Source: Sitta carolinensis
Taxonomy: Eukaryota; Chordata; Aves; Passeriformes; Sittidae
Direction of reading: 5' to 3'
Assembly (NCBI GenBank): GCA_032173965.1
Contig: JAVUNC010000019.1
Span: 16,236,234 to 16,300,233 of the forward strand
DNA length: 64,000 nucleotides
Both the position numbers and the translations under genes were made by a program. Under the pieces are notes generated by a model. That model was not told the origin of the DNA. It ran no database searches and saw only the letters and a program-made list of their open reading frames with translations. This document shows positions 37,460-48,480 of the stretch, piece by piece (position 1 is the stretch's first letter; every line of letters starts with the position of its first letter).

Positions 37460-39150
37460 GTATGTGTGTGTGTGTAAGAAAACTCCTGTAATTTGAAAAG
37501 CATAGATGAGATTTTGGAGGAAAAAAAATCCAGATTTTTTTTTTCTCCAACAGTTAATCAGCTTCAGAAGGAAACCTTATTGCTTTGAAAAAATGAGAAG
37601 GGAGAAAGGTGAGTTTGGATTGAAGGGTTTGTGGATGTAACTCTGGACACACACTTGCATCCTAGATTTTCTGAGGCATCTGTGGGAGAGAAAAGTGCAA
37701 ATCTGACTGCCCACCTCCTGTCTCCATTTGATTAAGCAGAGTGCTCACCAAGTGCTAACTGGAGCCTGTTCTTCAGTTCATCCAGCTCACACCTGGTTCT
37801 TAGGGAGATGTTACACTGCTTTACCACAATGAACTATTGGTTTATTGCTCTCTGCTCTTTCCTCCTCCCTCCAGCTTGAGAAGCTCTGCTGCAATGTGAG
37901 CATGGGAGTAACCACCTTCATTTAGGGCAGCAAGGAGGGACATCTGGACAGGCCAGGGAAAGAGATAAGGAGCAAATCCATCAGAATGTGCAGATTACAT
38001 CCCTATCATAAGAGTGCTTGGTTTCAGGACAGCATTTTTAGCGTGGAAACATCCAAAATGCTCCTGCCCTTGGCTCAGAGTTTTCTTTTGAAGGACACAG
38101 AAAGGCCAAGAGAACTGGGACTGACAGCAAAGCAGGGGTAGGTGATGTGTTTATAAGTGCAGAAAAAAACCAATCCCAAGTGTGTTGTAGATGTTCAGGC
38201 CAGTCCTTAGGGATGTGAAGGAGAAAGAAGAAAATCCAGTGTCAAGCATGAGGACCTTAGGGTAAGGTGGCACCAAGCCCTGTGGTCAGTTCTGCCTTCA
38301 GGACAAACCAGTGAAGTTTTGGTGCTTCACTTTCCCTCCCTGAAACACACTGATAACAGCAAACCATTTTCTTAAAAAATTTTCCTCCCTATTATTTCTC
38401 TGCCTTGATTGAAGTGTGCCAGATTTTTAGAGGACAAGGACCATTTCTTTGTTATTACCTGGAGCTTTTAGGGCCAGCTGTAAGGGAATTAATAATCATT
38501 AGAGGAAGGGGATTGAAGGGTACATCCTCCTTGTACTGTTGTCCCAAGGAGAACCCCAGCACATTTTGATCTCTTTGTTTGTCAGCAATTGGGATAGACA
38601 CTATTCCTTTAAAAAAATTGCCTTTCTTTTGCACTTTCTAAAAAAAAACTATAAATCCCCAAAGAATTCATGACATTAATATGAACAGGCACTTAAACCT
38701 TCCTTGAACTGGGAAGTTGGTTTCATGTCAGGAACAAGTGTGAGTTTTACTTGGGGCTCTGTTCAGCTTTCTGTGGTGGAAGCTTAATGCCAAAAACCTT
38801 TTCACATGGAAGGTGCTATAATTCCAGCCACTGGACAAACCCATCACTTTTATTTGCATGATTACTTCTGAAGGGAAATTCCATTTTCATGGAGAAACTT
38901 AAGAATTTCCACAGCAAAGATGACATTTCCTGGCAAAAATAAATTTTTCCCTAACCATGCTTGCTGTTCATCTAAAAGAAGAAAAATAAATTGATGAAAC
39001 AAAGGGGATAGAAGCTTGGTTTTGTTTTTAGTTAACTGAACTGAATATTAAAATTATTTTGCACGGTGCTAGATTAAAAAGCAGCTTTTTATGATACAGA
39101 AAATACTCAGCTTTTGGTTGCTACAAATCAAGTTTTTTACCCACAAAAAA
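34343..39150. other. Unique non-coding DNA
   Basis: No gene or recognised element lies here apart from a 30-base poly(T) with a short TG repeat at 37427-37475. Open frames around 36.9-37.4 kb reach about 150 codons on the plus strand but are overlapped by unrelated minus-strand frames and show no family features. Confidence 0.5.
37427..37475. repeat. Poly(T) run with adjoining TG microsatellite
   Basis: Thirty uninterrupted T are followed by AATGTA and then a short (TG)n run. The pairing of a homopolymer with a dinucleotide repeat is typical of slippage-prone DNA. No retrocopy was recognised on the complementary strand. Confidence 0.9.
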
Positions 39151-39673
39151 TGACGAATGGGACAGAGCCAGTGTGTTAGACCCATCTCAAGCTCTTTTTA
39201 TTGAGGCAGCAGTCTCATTACATGACTGAGACAAAAGGAAGATGACAACAGCTCTCCAACAGTGGCCAAGGAGTTCTTTGTTACGAATAATTTTAAAAAC
39301 TTTTTAGCCAATGGCAGAAAGCAGAAGCTTGCAGACAGTTCCTTTAGCCAGTCACTAAAAGTACACATACACCTGCTTGCTTATTCCAACACGATGCTGG
39401 CTTGTAAGGATTCTAGTTACAATACACAGTTCTTCATTATTAAGCTTAAAACTTTCTAGTATCTTGCTAGATATATTTTTCTGCAGTCCTAAGGCTCTTC
39501 TAGCCAAGCTTAAGACTCAAACTATTGTTTCACACCCTTGCTTGCTATCTATTGTAACTCTTCTACTTTCAGACCTTGCACCTGCAGCATAGTTTTAAGT
39601 GTTCTGGTTTTTTGCTTCTGAGACCTGCTTCTACAGCTTTCCCAAAAATCTCTTATTTTTAATAATTCCCACA
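39151..39673 (-). mobile_element. ERV LTR, family B, minus strand
   Basis: The plus strand opens TGACGAATGG and closes AATTCCCACA, so the minus strand runs TGTGGGAATT...CATTCGTCA, a TG...CA LTR of 523 bases. A minus-strand AATAAA signal (TTTATT at 39197-39202) sits about 50 bases from the 3' end, followed by AGAGCTTGAGATGGGTCT, which is typical of an R-U5 boundary in avian ERVK-like LTRs. No internal retroviral frames adjoin either side, so it is probably a solo LTR. Six-base flanks (AAAAAA and GCTCAT) do not match. Confidence 0.75.
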
Positions 39674-42600
39674 GCTCATGTCTCGGATGCTGAAGATATC
39701 TGGGGGCTGCCGCGGTTTACCCGGCTCAGCCGAGGCCCCTTGGCATCCCGCATCCATGTGCTGAATCCCGTTTGATTAATGCCCAGGGCACCCTGCCTGG
39801 GTGACCTGGGGTGACAGACACGGTCTGGGATCAGGCTGATGTGTGCCTTTTGTCAGGCCTCCCCCAAAATAAGTCAGGGCCGGGACAACCAAATGATCAG
39901 CACATATCCGGGGATAAAGATGGGAGGGGAGATATGTCTGCCCTGAATGTGTCTCAGTGCCCTGATATCCACACACAGGCTCATGCCAGATGCAAATTCA
40001 TTGCTGGTGTTTCAAAAACAAAACAAGTTTCATTTTGCAGGGCATCTTGCGCTGCCTTTCAGCAGGAGGATTAGTCGTCGCAGAAAGGGGGTGTGGGCTG
40101 TGGCAAAATGGTCTGGAATCAGGAACAGCAAAGGATTTTGAGGAGCTGAGGGCTCTGCTCACCAGTTTAGGGGGCCATCACACCAATACACCTTTTCCTA
40201 AAGAGGAGCCAGCAAGGCAGGCATGGCCCTGGGAGGAATGGTACAGAGCTAGTGCCTGGTTTAGGAGCTTCTCCCAACATCCCCCTGCCAATACTCCTGG
40301 TCTAAACTCACTGAGACACAGAGTCAAACTGAAGGAAAAAAGGCTCCAAAGACAGGAAAGACTCGTAAAGCCAAGAAGTAATGAGAGAAGCAAGAGCAGA
40401 CCTTTGGGATCAGCTCCTGATTGCTCACGTTTGTACGCGGAGAATTGCAAGGGGTTCGTAAAAACAGATCAACTTGTTGTTCAGAAATTCTAATAAAGAA
40501 AACCTAGAAGCATTGGAAACTCATTCCAGTTGGATGGACATGGAGAAATTACGGGGAATCATCTTCCCGAAGGATAGGGAGAATTTGCTAAAAAATCATT
40601 TTTCCTGGGCCAAATACAAACCCCAAATTGGACACAAACACTAGCAGACCAGAAATGGAAAACCGAGGTCAATGGGTCACCAACCATCTTTGCACAGATG
40701 AAGATATAAAGTTTCACTGTACTTTCCCTGTGTGAGTACAACCCACTGAAGATGGAGAAGCCTTTCTGCAGCTTAAGAAATACTAAAAGGCATTTCTAGT
40801 AATGACTATTAGAAATGGAGAAATAGTCAAAAAATATTCTCTTAAATATGTTCACAGCTTATTCTTTTCACTTCTAAACATCTTGTAAAGCTATTGCTGA
40901 TATTCCTCTGGCAATTGGAAGAGAGGCTAATGGGAAAAATAGTGCAATATCTCAACATAATTGCCAGTGATTGCTGACACCCTAATTTCTCTGGATTGCA
41001 GAATTTTTCTCCTCTAACATTTTAAGTGGATCATGCTGGAAGTATTCCATGGCTGGTGTGGAGCAGCAATCACAGGAGGACCTTGCTGAAGGCTCTGATC
41101 CAGAATAATATCTGCTGTTAATATTCAAGCAAATAGCAATAAAACAAACAACCCATCACTCAGAAATAAATCTGGGATTGGTTTGCCAAAAATTTTCTTT
41201 GTGCAAATTATTTTTCAGTTTCTGTTTTTGTTCCATTCCCTTCATTTAGTCATATTATGGGTTAATACTCATTGCTGCCAGTTGCTGCAAGCTTTATAAC
41301 ATGGGAAAGTGTAGCATGATCATTTTTTAATGGATATAAGTTAACAGAAGTGGGATGGAAAACCTTAGAAGAATTTCCAGCAGGAGGTGAAATTCACTCT
41401 ATTTCAAAACATTTCACGTTAATGAAATTTTGGTCCACAGTATGAATTACAGAGGATTCTGATAATGTTACAATATCTTAATTATATATCTCTAATATCT
41501 AAGGTTAATCTGAATAAAAACATTAAACATTATTCAATATATATAGAAATACATATGTACGTGTGAAAGACATAGCAACATTAAAGAACACAGTGTAGGC
41601 AGCTCTTTGGGTTCCTTAAGTGTGCCCTTTCACTTTCAAAAAGGAAGAAAAACAAAAAATTAAAGTAATATTTTTAATCATAGTGCTATGCCACTCATAT
41701 ATTGACCCTTTATCACAAAAGAGAGCTTGAAATTTACAGCTGAAGCCAACCTCAAATCACTGTGTATGCTCAAATAAGTAGACAAAACTTCCAAAATCTT
41801 CCAAACATCCCTGCCCAGCAACTGTCAAACCTGGAAATTTGGGCTCAGCAATCTGACCATGCCACCAAGCCTGGCTCTGGGGCAGCGCCAACCTTCCCTT
41901 ACTGCTGAGCTCTCATATAACCTGAAAACTGGCTTGAAATGGGTCTTTATCATGTCCTCACCTCTCCTTTTCAGATTAGGGCAAAGAAAAGCATTGAAAA
42001 AATACACAGGGTGGTTGTTGTTGATGTTGATGTTGATATTGTTTTCCTTCAATGTGGTACAATTTATACAAACTTTATTTTCCACTTTCTCGCCAGGGCT
42101 TTTCTCTCTGACCCAACTCTGAAATCACACTCAGGACAAGACTGGCTCAAGAGCCTTAACACCATTGTAGCTCAGTTTTGCTGGAAATTCACAGTGCACA
42201 GTTGTTTTCCATTTTCCCTGCTTATCAGTTGAGCCCCAAACACTGGCTTTAAGTGGGGTATTAACTCTGCTCCCATCTGGCCACAGGTGTCTGCATCACC
42301 TCTCCAGACTTACACGTCTCCTATCTTAGCACTGCATCCTTTTGATCAGCAGGAATCTTTGAGCAGATCTATTCTCCCTTTGACAGTCAGTATAACCTGA
42401 AATAATTCCCTTTTCCTGGGCTCATACAGGAGGAGCTGGGAGTTGCACTTAGGCAAGTGATTTGTGAAAACTTAATGAGAGGCTCAGAAATCCTTTTTTG
42501 CTTTTTTTCTTTGCCATGTTTCTCACAAACAACTGGTGTAAAGCAACAGCCGGGAAGGTAAACTCGCCACCTCCTAATCTGCTCCTCCCAGGATATGTTG

Positions 42601-43487
42601 GAGAAAGTGAGATTTCACATCCAGCAACAGCTGTAGTGTAAGAAAGGCCACTGCTTGAGGAAGAAAATCTGTCAGTCCCCTTAGGTGTCACATGCAGGAA
42701 GGCACTTATGTCACTCCTGTTCCTCAATAACAGAAATAACTCCACTGACTTTAGTGGACAACTCAAGAGCTCCGAGCAACATCATTCCAAGCTGGGGCCA
42801 CATCCAGCACTCTTATCTGCGTGCTCACATGGAGCCCCTCTGCAGGACAGCTGGAGCCATTACCCATGGCCAGAGTCTCAGGCTGAGCAAAAAATGCTTC
42901 ATTTTTAGTGCTAAAGAGAAGCACTTGACCTTCAAGTTACTCGTGGTGAAATGATAAACAAGCAAAGGTCAGATTACAGACTGCCAAACTATTATCAGGC
43001 CCCCCTCCGCTGCAACTCTTCAGGAAAACGCATAATTGCAGAACTAATGAGTCATCTGTACACTGCACAATTAGCACAACTGCCCATGTAATCATGTTAA
43101 TTGCACAGAACAAAGCGTGGATGGGAGTACCCGCGGCAGCGTGGCCCAGAAATCGGGGCCAATCAGTCACAGATGAGCACACAGAGAAATAACTCACACG
43201 GGTGACTCGGGGAAGCTCGGTGCAAACCCACCAGGCACACTCTTCCCTAGGCTGGGTGCAGCCAGCAAAAGCAGGGAAGACAGCATGAAACATGCAGGAG
43301 TGAAGAATGGAAAAGGGAGGTGTGATGGACAGGAGTTAAGGGAGGAATGGGGAAGGCACAGTGAAAGAAAACTGAGGAATGCACGTTTATGTAAGAAAAG
43401 GCACAGCAACAGCAAAGAACTTTGTGAAGGTGGCAGGCTGGGCTCGCTCAGTTTGCCTGTTTCTCCCCCACAGAAGAAGGGGAAAAG
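39674..43487. other. Unique DNA, partly GC-rich or conserved-looking
   Basis: The first 110 bases beside the LTR are unusually CpG-rich for this window (CCGCGG, CCCGG, GCCGAGG) and contain small palindromes. A 167-codon plus-strand frame at 39990-40493 is the longest here, but it has no features I recognise. The stretch at 42944-43115 carries many homeobox-, forkhead- and AP-1-like sites and may be a regulatory element (see findings). No gene is called. Confidence 0.45.
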
Positions 43488-43552
43488 GAATCACAGAATC
43501 ACAGAGTAACTAGGTTGGGAGAGACCTCCAAGATCATCGAGTCCAACCCAAA
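43488..43552 (-). mobile_element. CR1 LINE 3' tail fragment, very short
   Basis: GGAATCACAGAATCACAGAG carries two copies of the terminal octamer motif, followed by TAACTAGGTTGGGAGAGACC and GATCATCGAGTCCAACCCA. Only about 65 bases are CR1. The cut point equals that of the tail joined to the DRG1 retrocopy at 31415, and the DNA beyond (AAGAAATGTGAGAG and onward) is purine-rich and unrecognised. Confidence 0.85.
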
Positions 43553-46529
43553 GAAATGTGAGAGAGAAAATAAAGAACAGACAATGACGAACAACAGAGC
43601 ATGGAGGTAGAGTCAGGAGAGAGAAAAGAGCAGGTAAAGCAGTAGGACTGGAGGAGAGGGCACTCTAAGCTTTGATGGCATATTATTTAATTTAATATAT
43701 TTAATCTCCTTTATTGCTTTATGACTTTGGCAGACATCCTAAATCTCTGCAAGTGTGAGAAAAAGACACATGGCAGCTATTTGGAATTCCTGGGGATTTC
43801 ACTGTTTCTGGCTACGTACAGAGTTTTGTAATTAAAGGCAATTTAGAAAAGGTAGAAAGGGAACCTGCTTTTCTCCCAAAGCCACAGCCCCTCCCAGAGT
43901 AAACCTCCGACTCCACAGGAAAACTGATCTTTAATTATTACTGGAGCCAGAGATTCAAAGACCAGGAGGGAACTCTCAAGGTTTTTAAGTTTGTTTGCAC
44001 AGTCAAAGCCACGGAGTTCACCTGGACCCCCACGTGGCCTCCAAAGCACTGCGGGTTACAGGAGATGGCTTGAAGAGATGTTGAAACCCTGATTTAGAGA
44101 ATTCACGTGATGGTAACTTGGCAGCAAATTAGAACAGAGGCAGGACATGCACAAAACCATCAGCCTCCTCCCTGGGATACAAGGCAGACTCCTTGGCAGG
44201 GAATCCTTTCTACCCCAAGGTGCTCAGCATGCAGTGAGAACATCACTCGCACACCCAAACTACGGGGGTTTGGGTCAGGGAGATGTTTCTAGGCAAAACT
44301 AAAAAAAAATCCTTCTCCAGCTGCAATCCCAGCAAGTTAGACCGACCTTCCTTTCACCTCAGCCACAATGTTCGTTCATTTACTGTATGGGAAAGAAATC
44401 AACCCAAGCTCCCTGGATGCAGCAGATTTGTTTCAATATTTTTTATACCGTTCCACACTACATGCCATTGGGCTGCTAATAGGGCCCACACTGGGAGCCA
44501 ATGTGAATAAAGGATTTAATTACAGCTGAGATGTCCCTGGTATAGCTTTCTGTTGTCCTGTAAATCCTCCTTCTTCACTTATCTCCAGCACAAAGAGGCA
44601 TCTTTTCCCCGGTGAGGGGGGGGATCGTGGTGGGTGCAGTGCAAGGATCCCTTTGTTGGCCGGGCTTTGTGTGGGAACGCGCCCGCGATGAATGACAGCC
44701 AGCCCTGAAAATTAGCTCTAGCTTTTGAGAGCTCAGCTTTCCTTCTAGATTACTGCGCTGCTGTAACCTCAGAAGCCAGGTATTTCCCTTGACAGGGAAG
44801 GGGGCAATCCTTTGGGGCAGGATGTGGGGCTCTGGGTGCCAGGCCTGACTCACAGGTGCCTCGCTGATATTTTATTTCTGAAAGGACACCACGACCAGCA
44901 GGCAGCCTTCACTTTGCTCTCAACCACAGACACCATCAACGCTTTTGCCTCTCTTGGCGCTGCACTGTCAGGATTTATTATTTTCCTAAAATTTATTTCC
45001 CTGCTAGATCCAGCTACTGTAAAGCTCTGGAGGTCTGTGTAAGACAGATGATAAAGCTTTCATCAAATCTCAGCCAAAGGAGAAGCCTCCAGGGTAGAAT
45101 CATGAATGCAATAAAGACATTTTCATGACTTCAGTATTTACATAATGTTATATCCAGTGTTATGCCCCAAGTTCCCAGTCAGGAGGGAGGCCATCTGCAC
45201 AAGGACACACTGAGGCAGTCTTTCCCCCAAACAGAGCCTGGGCTACACTGGCAGGGCAGGGGCTTGAACAGAGGAAGTTTAATTAGGCTGGTACAGAGGG
45301 GAAACTGAGGCACCCGAGTCATGCAAGGGAACTGTGGTGCAGCCGATAACTAGATCAGACATTGTAATTTGTCTTTTTGCCTCAAATTCAGGCTCAGGGG
45401 GCCACTCACACTCCAAAAATATGAAGTCTGTCAGTCATTCTCACACATATTTCTGGTCATGTGATGGTTCCAGCTGGGGGAAGAGATAGACACTGCTCTT
45501 CCATGGTTTGAAACCAATTTCTAAAGGAAAAAAATAACATTAATGGTGCAAAACACTTGACTGTAAAAGACATCAGCTTTGCTTCTGATTTAATTAATGC
45601 TTCCAAAGACCTGCTGTTGGAACTCTGGACACAGAAAATTTCAGGCTTTCTGTGCTGACAGAAAATGATCCACAGACACACTGCATTTGACTTGAAGCCA
45701 TGGGAAAGGCTTCCAAAACTGAGTGATAGCACTGAGTCTGTGAGTGTGGAGTTGAATCTCACCCTGTGTGTTATATCACAGGGTGAAAGATTTAGAATTT
45801 AAGGTGGTGAGTTAAAATAATACATATGTAACAGGATGGAAGGTTTAGGACACAGTCTCCTTCTTCTTCACAAGTTTGGGTGATTTTGTACAATTTGTTG
45901 GAAAAATCATGTGGGACATGGATAGCTAGATATTGGAGCAAAAATTAAAATAAATTAGTTGGAATCTCATAATTGGGTAGTTTAGGCTTAAAAAGACCTT
46001 GAAGACAGAACTCTGTACTTCATTTTTGCTTTTTTAAAAGTGTTCCTCGTCCAAGCAGGTCCTGGTCAGCAGCCTGGACACCCATGGGCAGCTTGGGGAA
46101 TTTTTAGCATTCATTTCCACCTCTCAAACACAAAGGTACCAAACTGCCCTCCAAGAAGGCCCTGCAGGTTTGCAGGCTCTCTGTCTTGCTGCTAATGATT
46201 TCCTCATGCCTTTCCACTCCTGGGCAATGCTTGCTTTTGATGGAGAACAAAAATGAGCTCTGACCATTTTCAAAATGAAAAGTGTGTGTCACAATACAGC
46301 AGTTTTATTCATTGATACATTTTAAAATGCTGCAAGCAAAACTAAAAGAAAAGCAAAGACTTTGTCAGGAGAAAATGTGTTCACCTTTTCAGAGTTTAAT
46401 TGTAATGAGAAAACCTTCCTCTGCTTTGTAAAAATCTCAAAATCTGTTCCTATTTTCCACTATTTTCAGCTCAGGTGATTTTCTGAGCTTGTTATTTTTC
46501 AGTGTGGGAATCTCCATAGGATCTGCCTT
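43553..46529. other. Unique non-coding DNA
   Basis: I see no gene here. The first 130 bases, next to the CR1 tail, are strongly purine-rich. A CpG-containing patch lies at about 44610-44760. The part around 45155-45310 has the look of an LTR or other repeat, but no boundaries or polyadenylation signal could be found, so it is not called. Confidence 0.45.
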
Positions 46530-47340
46530 GCAAATACTTGTTCAACTGCTCTTGAATTCAAGTAAACTTCTTGCATTTATAGCATCCTTTGGCAAGGAGT
46601 TCCCCTGACTGCTGCTCCCTCCAGCACTCCTGATTTCCAGGCTGAGGAGCACGAGTTTACTCAGTCCTTCCTTATGTGGAAACTGCTCCAAAACATTCAT
46701 CATGCTCTCTGCCTGGCTCCAACCCTGTTTGCTCTGCTGTGCTCTTGTTGAGCCGAGTGTCCTGGACACCAGTTCTGGATTTCAGTAGAGCTGAACCCAT
46801 GTTTTCTGGTTTGGTTTGCCTCTCTGAGTGCAGTCAAGCACTGATGTGCTGATGGAAGCAGCTCTGATAGCCCCAAGGGCTTGTTCCAGAGCAGCACATT
46901 TCATGTGCAAACAAAACTGGGACTGTATCTCCCTGTGTGTGCCACTGCAAATTTATCTACACTGAATTTCATCTGCTGCTTTGCTGCCCAGTCACTGGCT
47001 GCTGTAAGAACTTCCTCTGCTTCTGCACAGCCCTTCCTCTTCCTTATCAACATGATAGCTTGATAACATCACCAGACTTTGTCTCATCTCCAGCACAGAG
47101 CCCTGCAGAACCTCACTGCAGGCCTCCTCTGTGACTTTACACCCACTTACACCAATCTGCTGATTCTTCTTTTTCAGCCAGTTAAAGACCCATGGCCCTT
47201 CACTGCTTTATTTCTCTTAAAAAGTAAATGTGAGAAACATCAGGAAAATCAGTCTGGGAATTCATGTGGAGTATATTATTTGGACCACTCATACTTACAT
47301 TAACCTTTCCAAAAGGTGCCTCTAAAAAGCTCTAACTTCA
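46530..47340 (-). mobile_element. Ancient CR1 LINE, about 800 bases
   Basis: Read in reverse, the segment follows an old CR1-type element. On the plus strand the matching landmarks in order are CATCCTTTGGCAAGGAGTTCC, CCTTATGTGGAAACTGCTCC, TTCATCTGCTGCTTTGCTGC with CCCAGTCACTGGCTG after it, CCCTGCAGAACCTCACT, and TTTTTCAGCCAGTTAAAGACCC. These correspond to known blocks of ancestral amniote CR1 3' ends and their RT-proximal part. Divergence is high and many small gaps occur, so no frame survives. It is the oldest element in the window and may predate the bird radiation. Confidence 0.75.
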
Positions 47341-48230
47341 AATGGAAACATTTTGTCAAATTAAAATACATTCAGATGCTTTTGAAAAGCCAGAGCTGAG
47401 TGTTTTTCTGAACAATTTAGTGAAACACTGCTGTTCTGCCTCATTGTAATTATCCAAGAACAGATATTAACTAATTACTTTCTGTTTATAGGTGTATTAC
47501 TCAGCATTTAGCCTCACATTTTATGAGAACACCATTACCTACAGCATCATCTGTTAAAAACAAACTCTTCCTGCATAAAAGGGAGAAACATTGGAGGAAC
47601 TTGGTGAATGTCAGTCATATCAGCCTTCCTTCCTGAGATATTTGGTAATCTGGTTTATTAGATAACTGTCACAAAGGTTACAAGATCTATAACACTATTT
47701 CCCCTTGGTGCTGCATGGCTGATGAATTTACAGGCTCAGGTTGCATCTAGGAAGGAGGCTGAACTGCCAGACTTCTATTAGGAATGGGACATAAAATAAC
47801 TTCACATGTCAGAGCTGCTGCAAGCTCTCTCAGGAAAGAAGAAAGTTTACTGGGCCTTTCCTGTCTTCCTGTGAAACACATTTCACGGAGTTCTCAAATA
47901 ACTGTTGCTTATTTCTCCTGCCATGCTAAGAAGCAGATGTTCTCAGTTTAATGATACAGTCCCTGACTACACCAAATTACTGAGGTGAGACACAGTGCCT
48001 GGGCTTGGCCTTCTGCCTGCAAGGTGCAGTCACCTCACAGTGATGGGCAGGCAGTGCTGGTTTTACCTTCCACTCCTGCTTGCAGACTGTTCCTAATTTG
48101 CTGGAGCTCTCGAGGCAGCACGGGGAACCTGCACAATTACCTGGTGTCCTGGCCATGACCCTGCTGCCTCTGACCTTACTGCTTTGAAAAGTCTTTGCTG
48201 GTTTCTGATGCAGCAGCTCCTTGTACCAGG
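47341..48230. other. Unique non-coding DNA between two CR1 elements
   Basis: No gene, LTR or tandem repeat is visible. The short open frames are not conserved-looking. Confidence 0.5.
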
Positions 48231-48480
48231 CAGAATCACAGAATCCCGGAATCACCAGGTTGGAAGAGACCTCCAGGATCATCGAGTCCAACCCAGCCCT
48301 AACACCTCAACCAGACCCTGGCACCAGAGCCACAGCCAGTCTGTGTATAAACACAGCCAGGGATGGTGGCTCCACCAGGCAGAACATTCCAGTACTTGAT
48401 CACTCTTTCTGTGAAAAACTTCTTCTCAATATCCAGCCTGCATTTCCCTTGGTGCAGCTTGAGGCTGTGCCCTCTGGCAG
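48231..48480 (-). mobile_element. CR1 LINE 3' fragment, young subfamily
   Basis: The plus strand starts CAGAATCACAGAATCCCGGA, the reversed terminal octamers, and continues through ACCAGGTTGGAAGAGACCTC, GAGTCCAACCCAGCCCTAAC, GGCACCAGAGCCACAGCCAG and CAGAACATTCCAGTACTTG to the GGTGCAGCTTGAGG block. It is nearly identical to the copy at 57873 and to the reverse of 58668-58902, so the three belong to one recently active subfamily. It is 5'-truncated, and no CR1 coding frame is present. Confidence 0.92.

Noticed and set aside
45155..45320. Possible LTR or other repeat
   Set aside because: No TG...CA ends, no polyadenylation signal and no second copy in the window.
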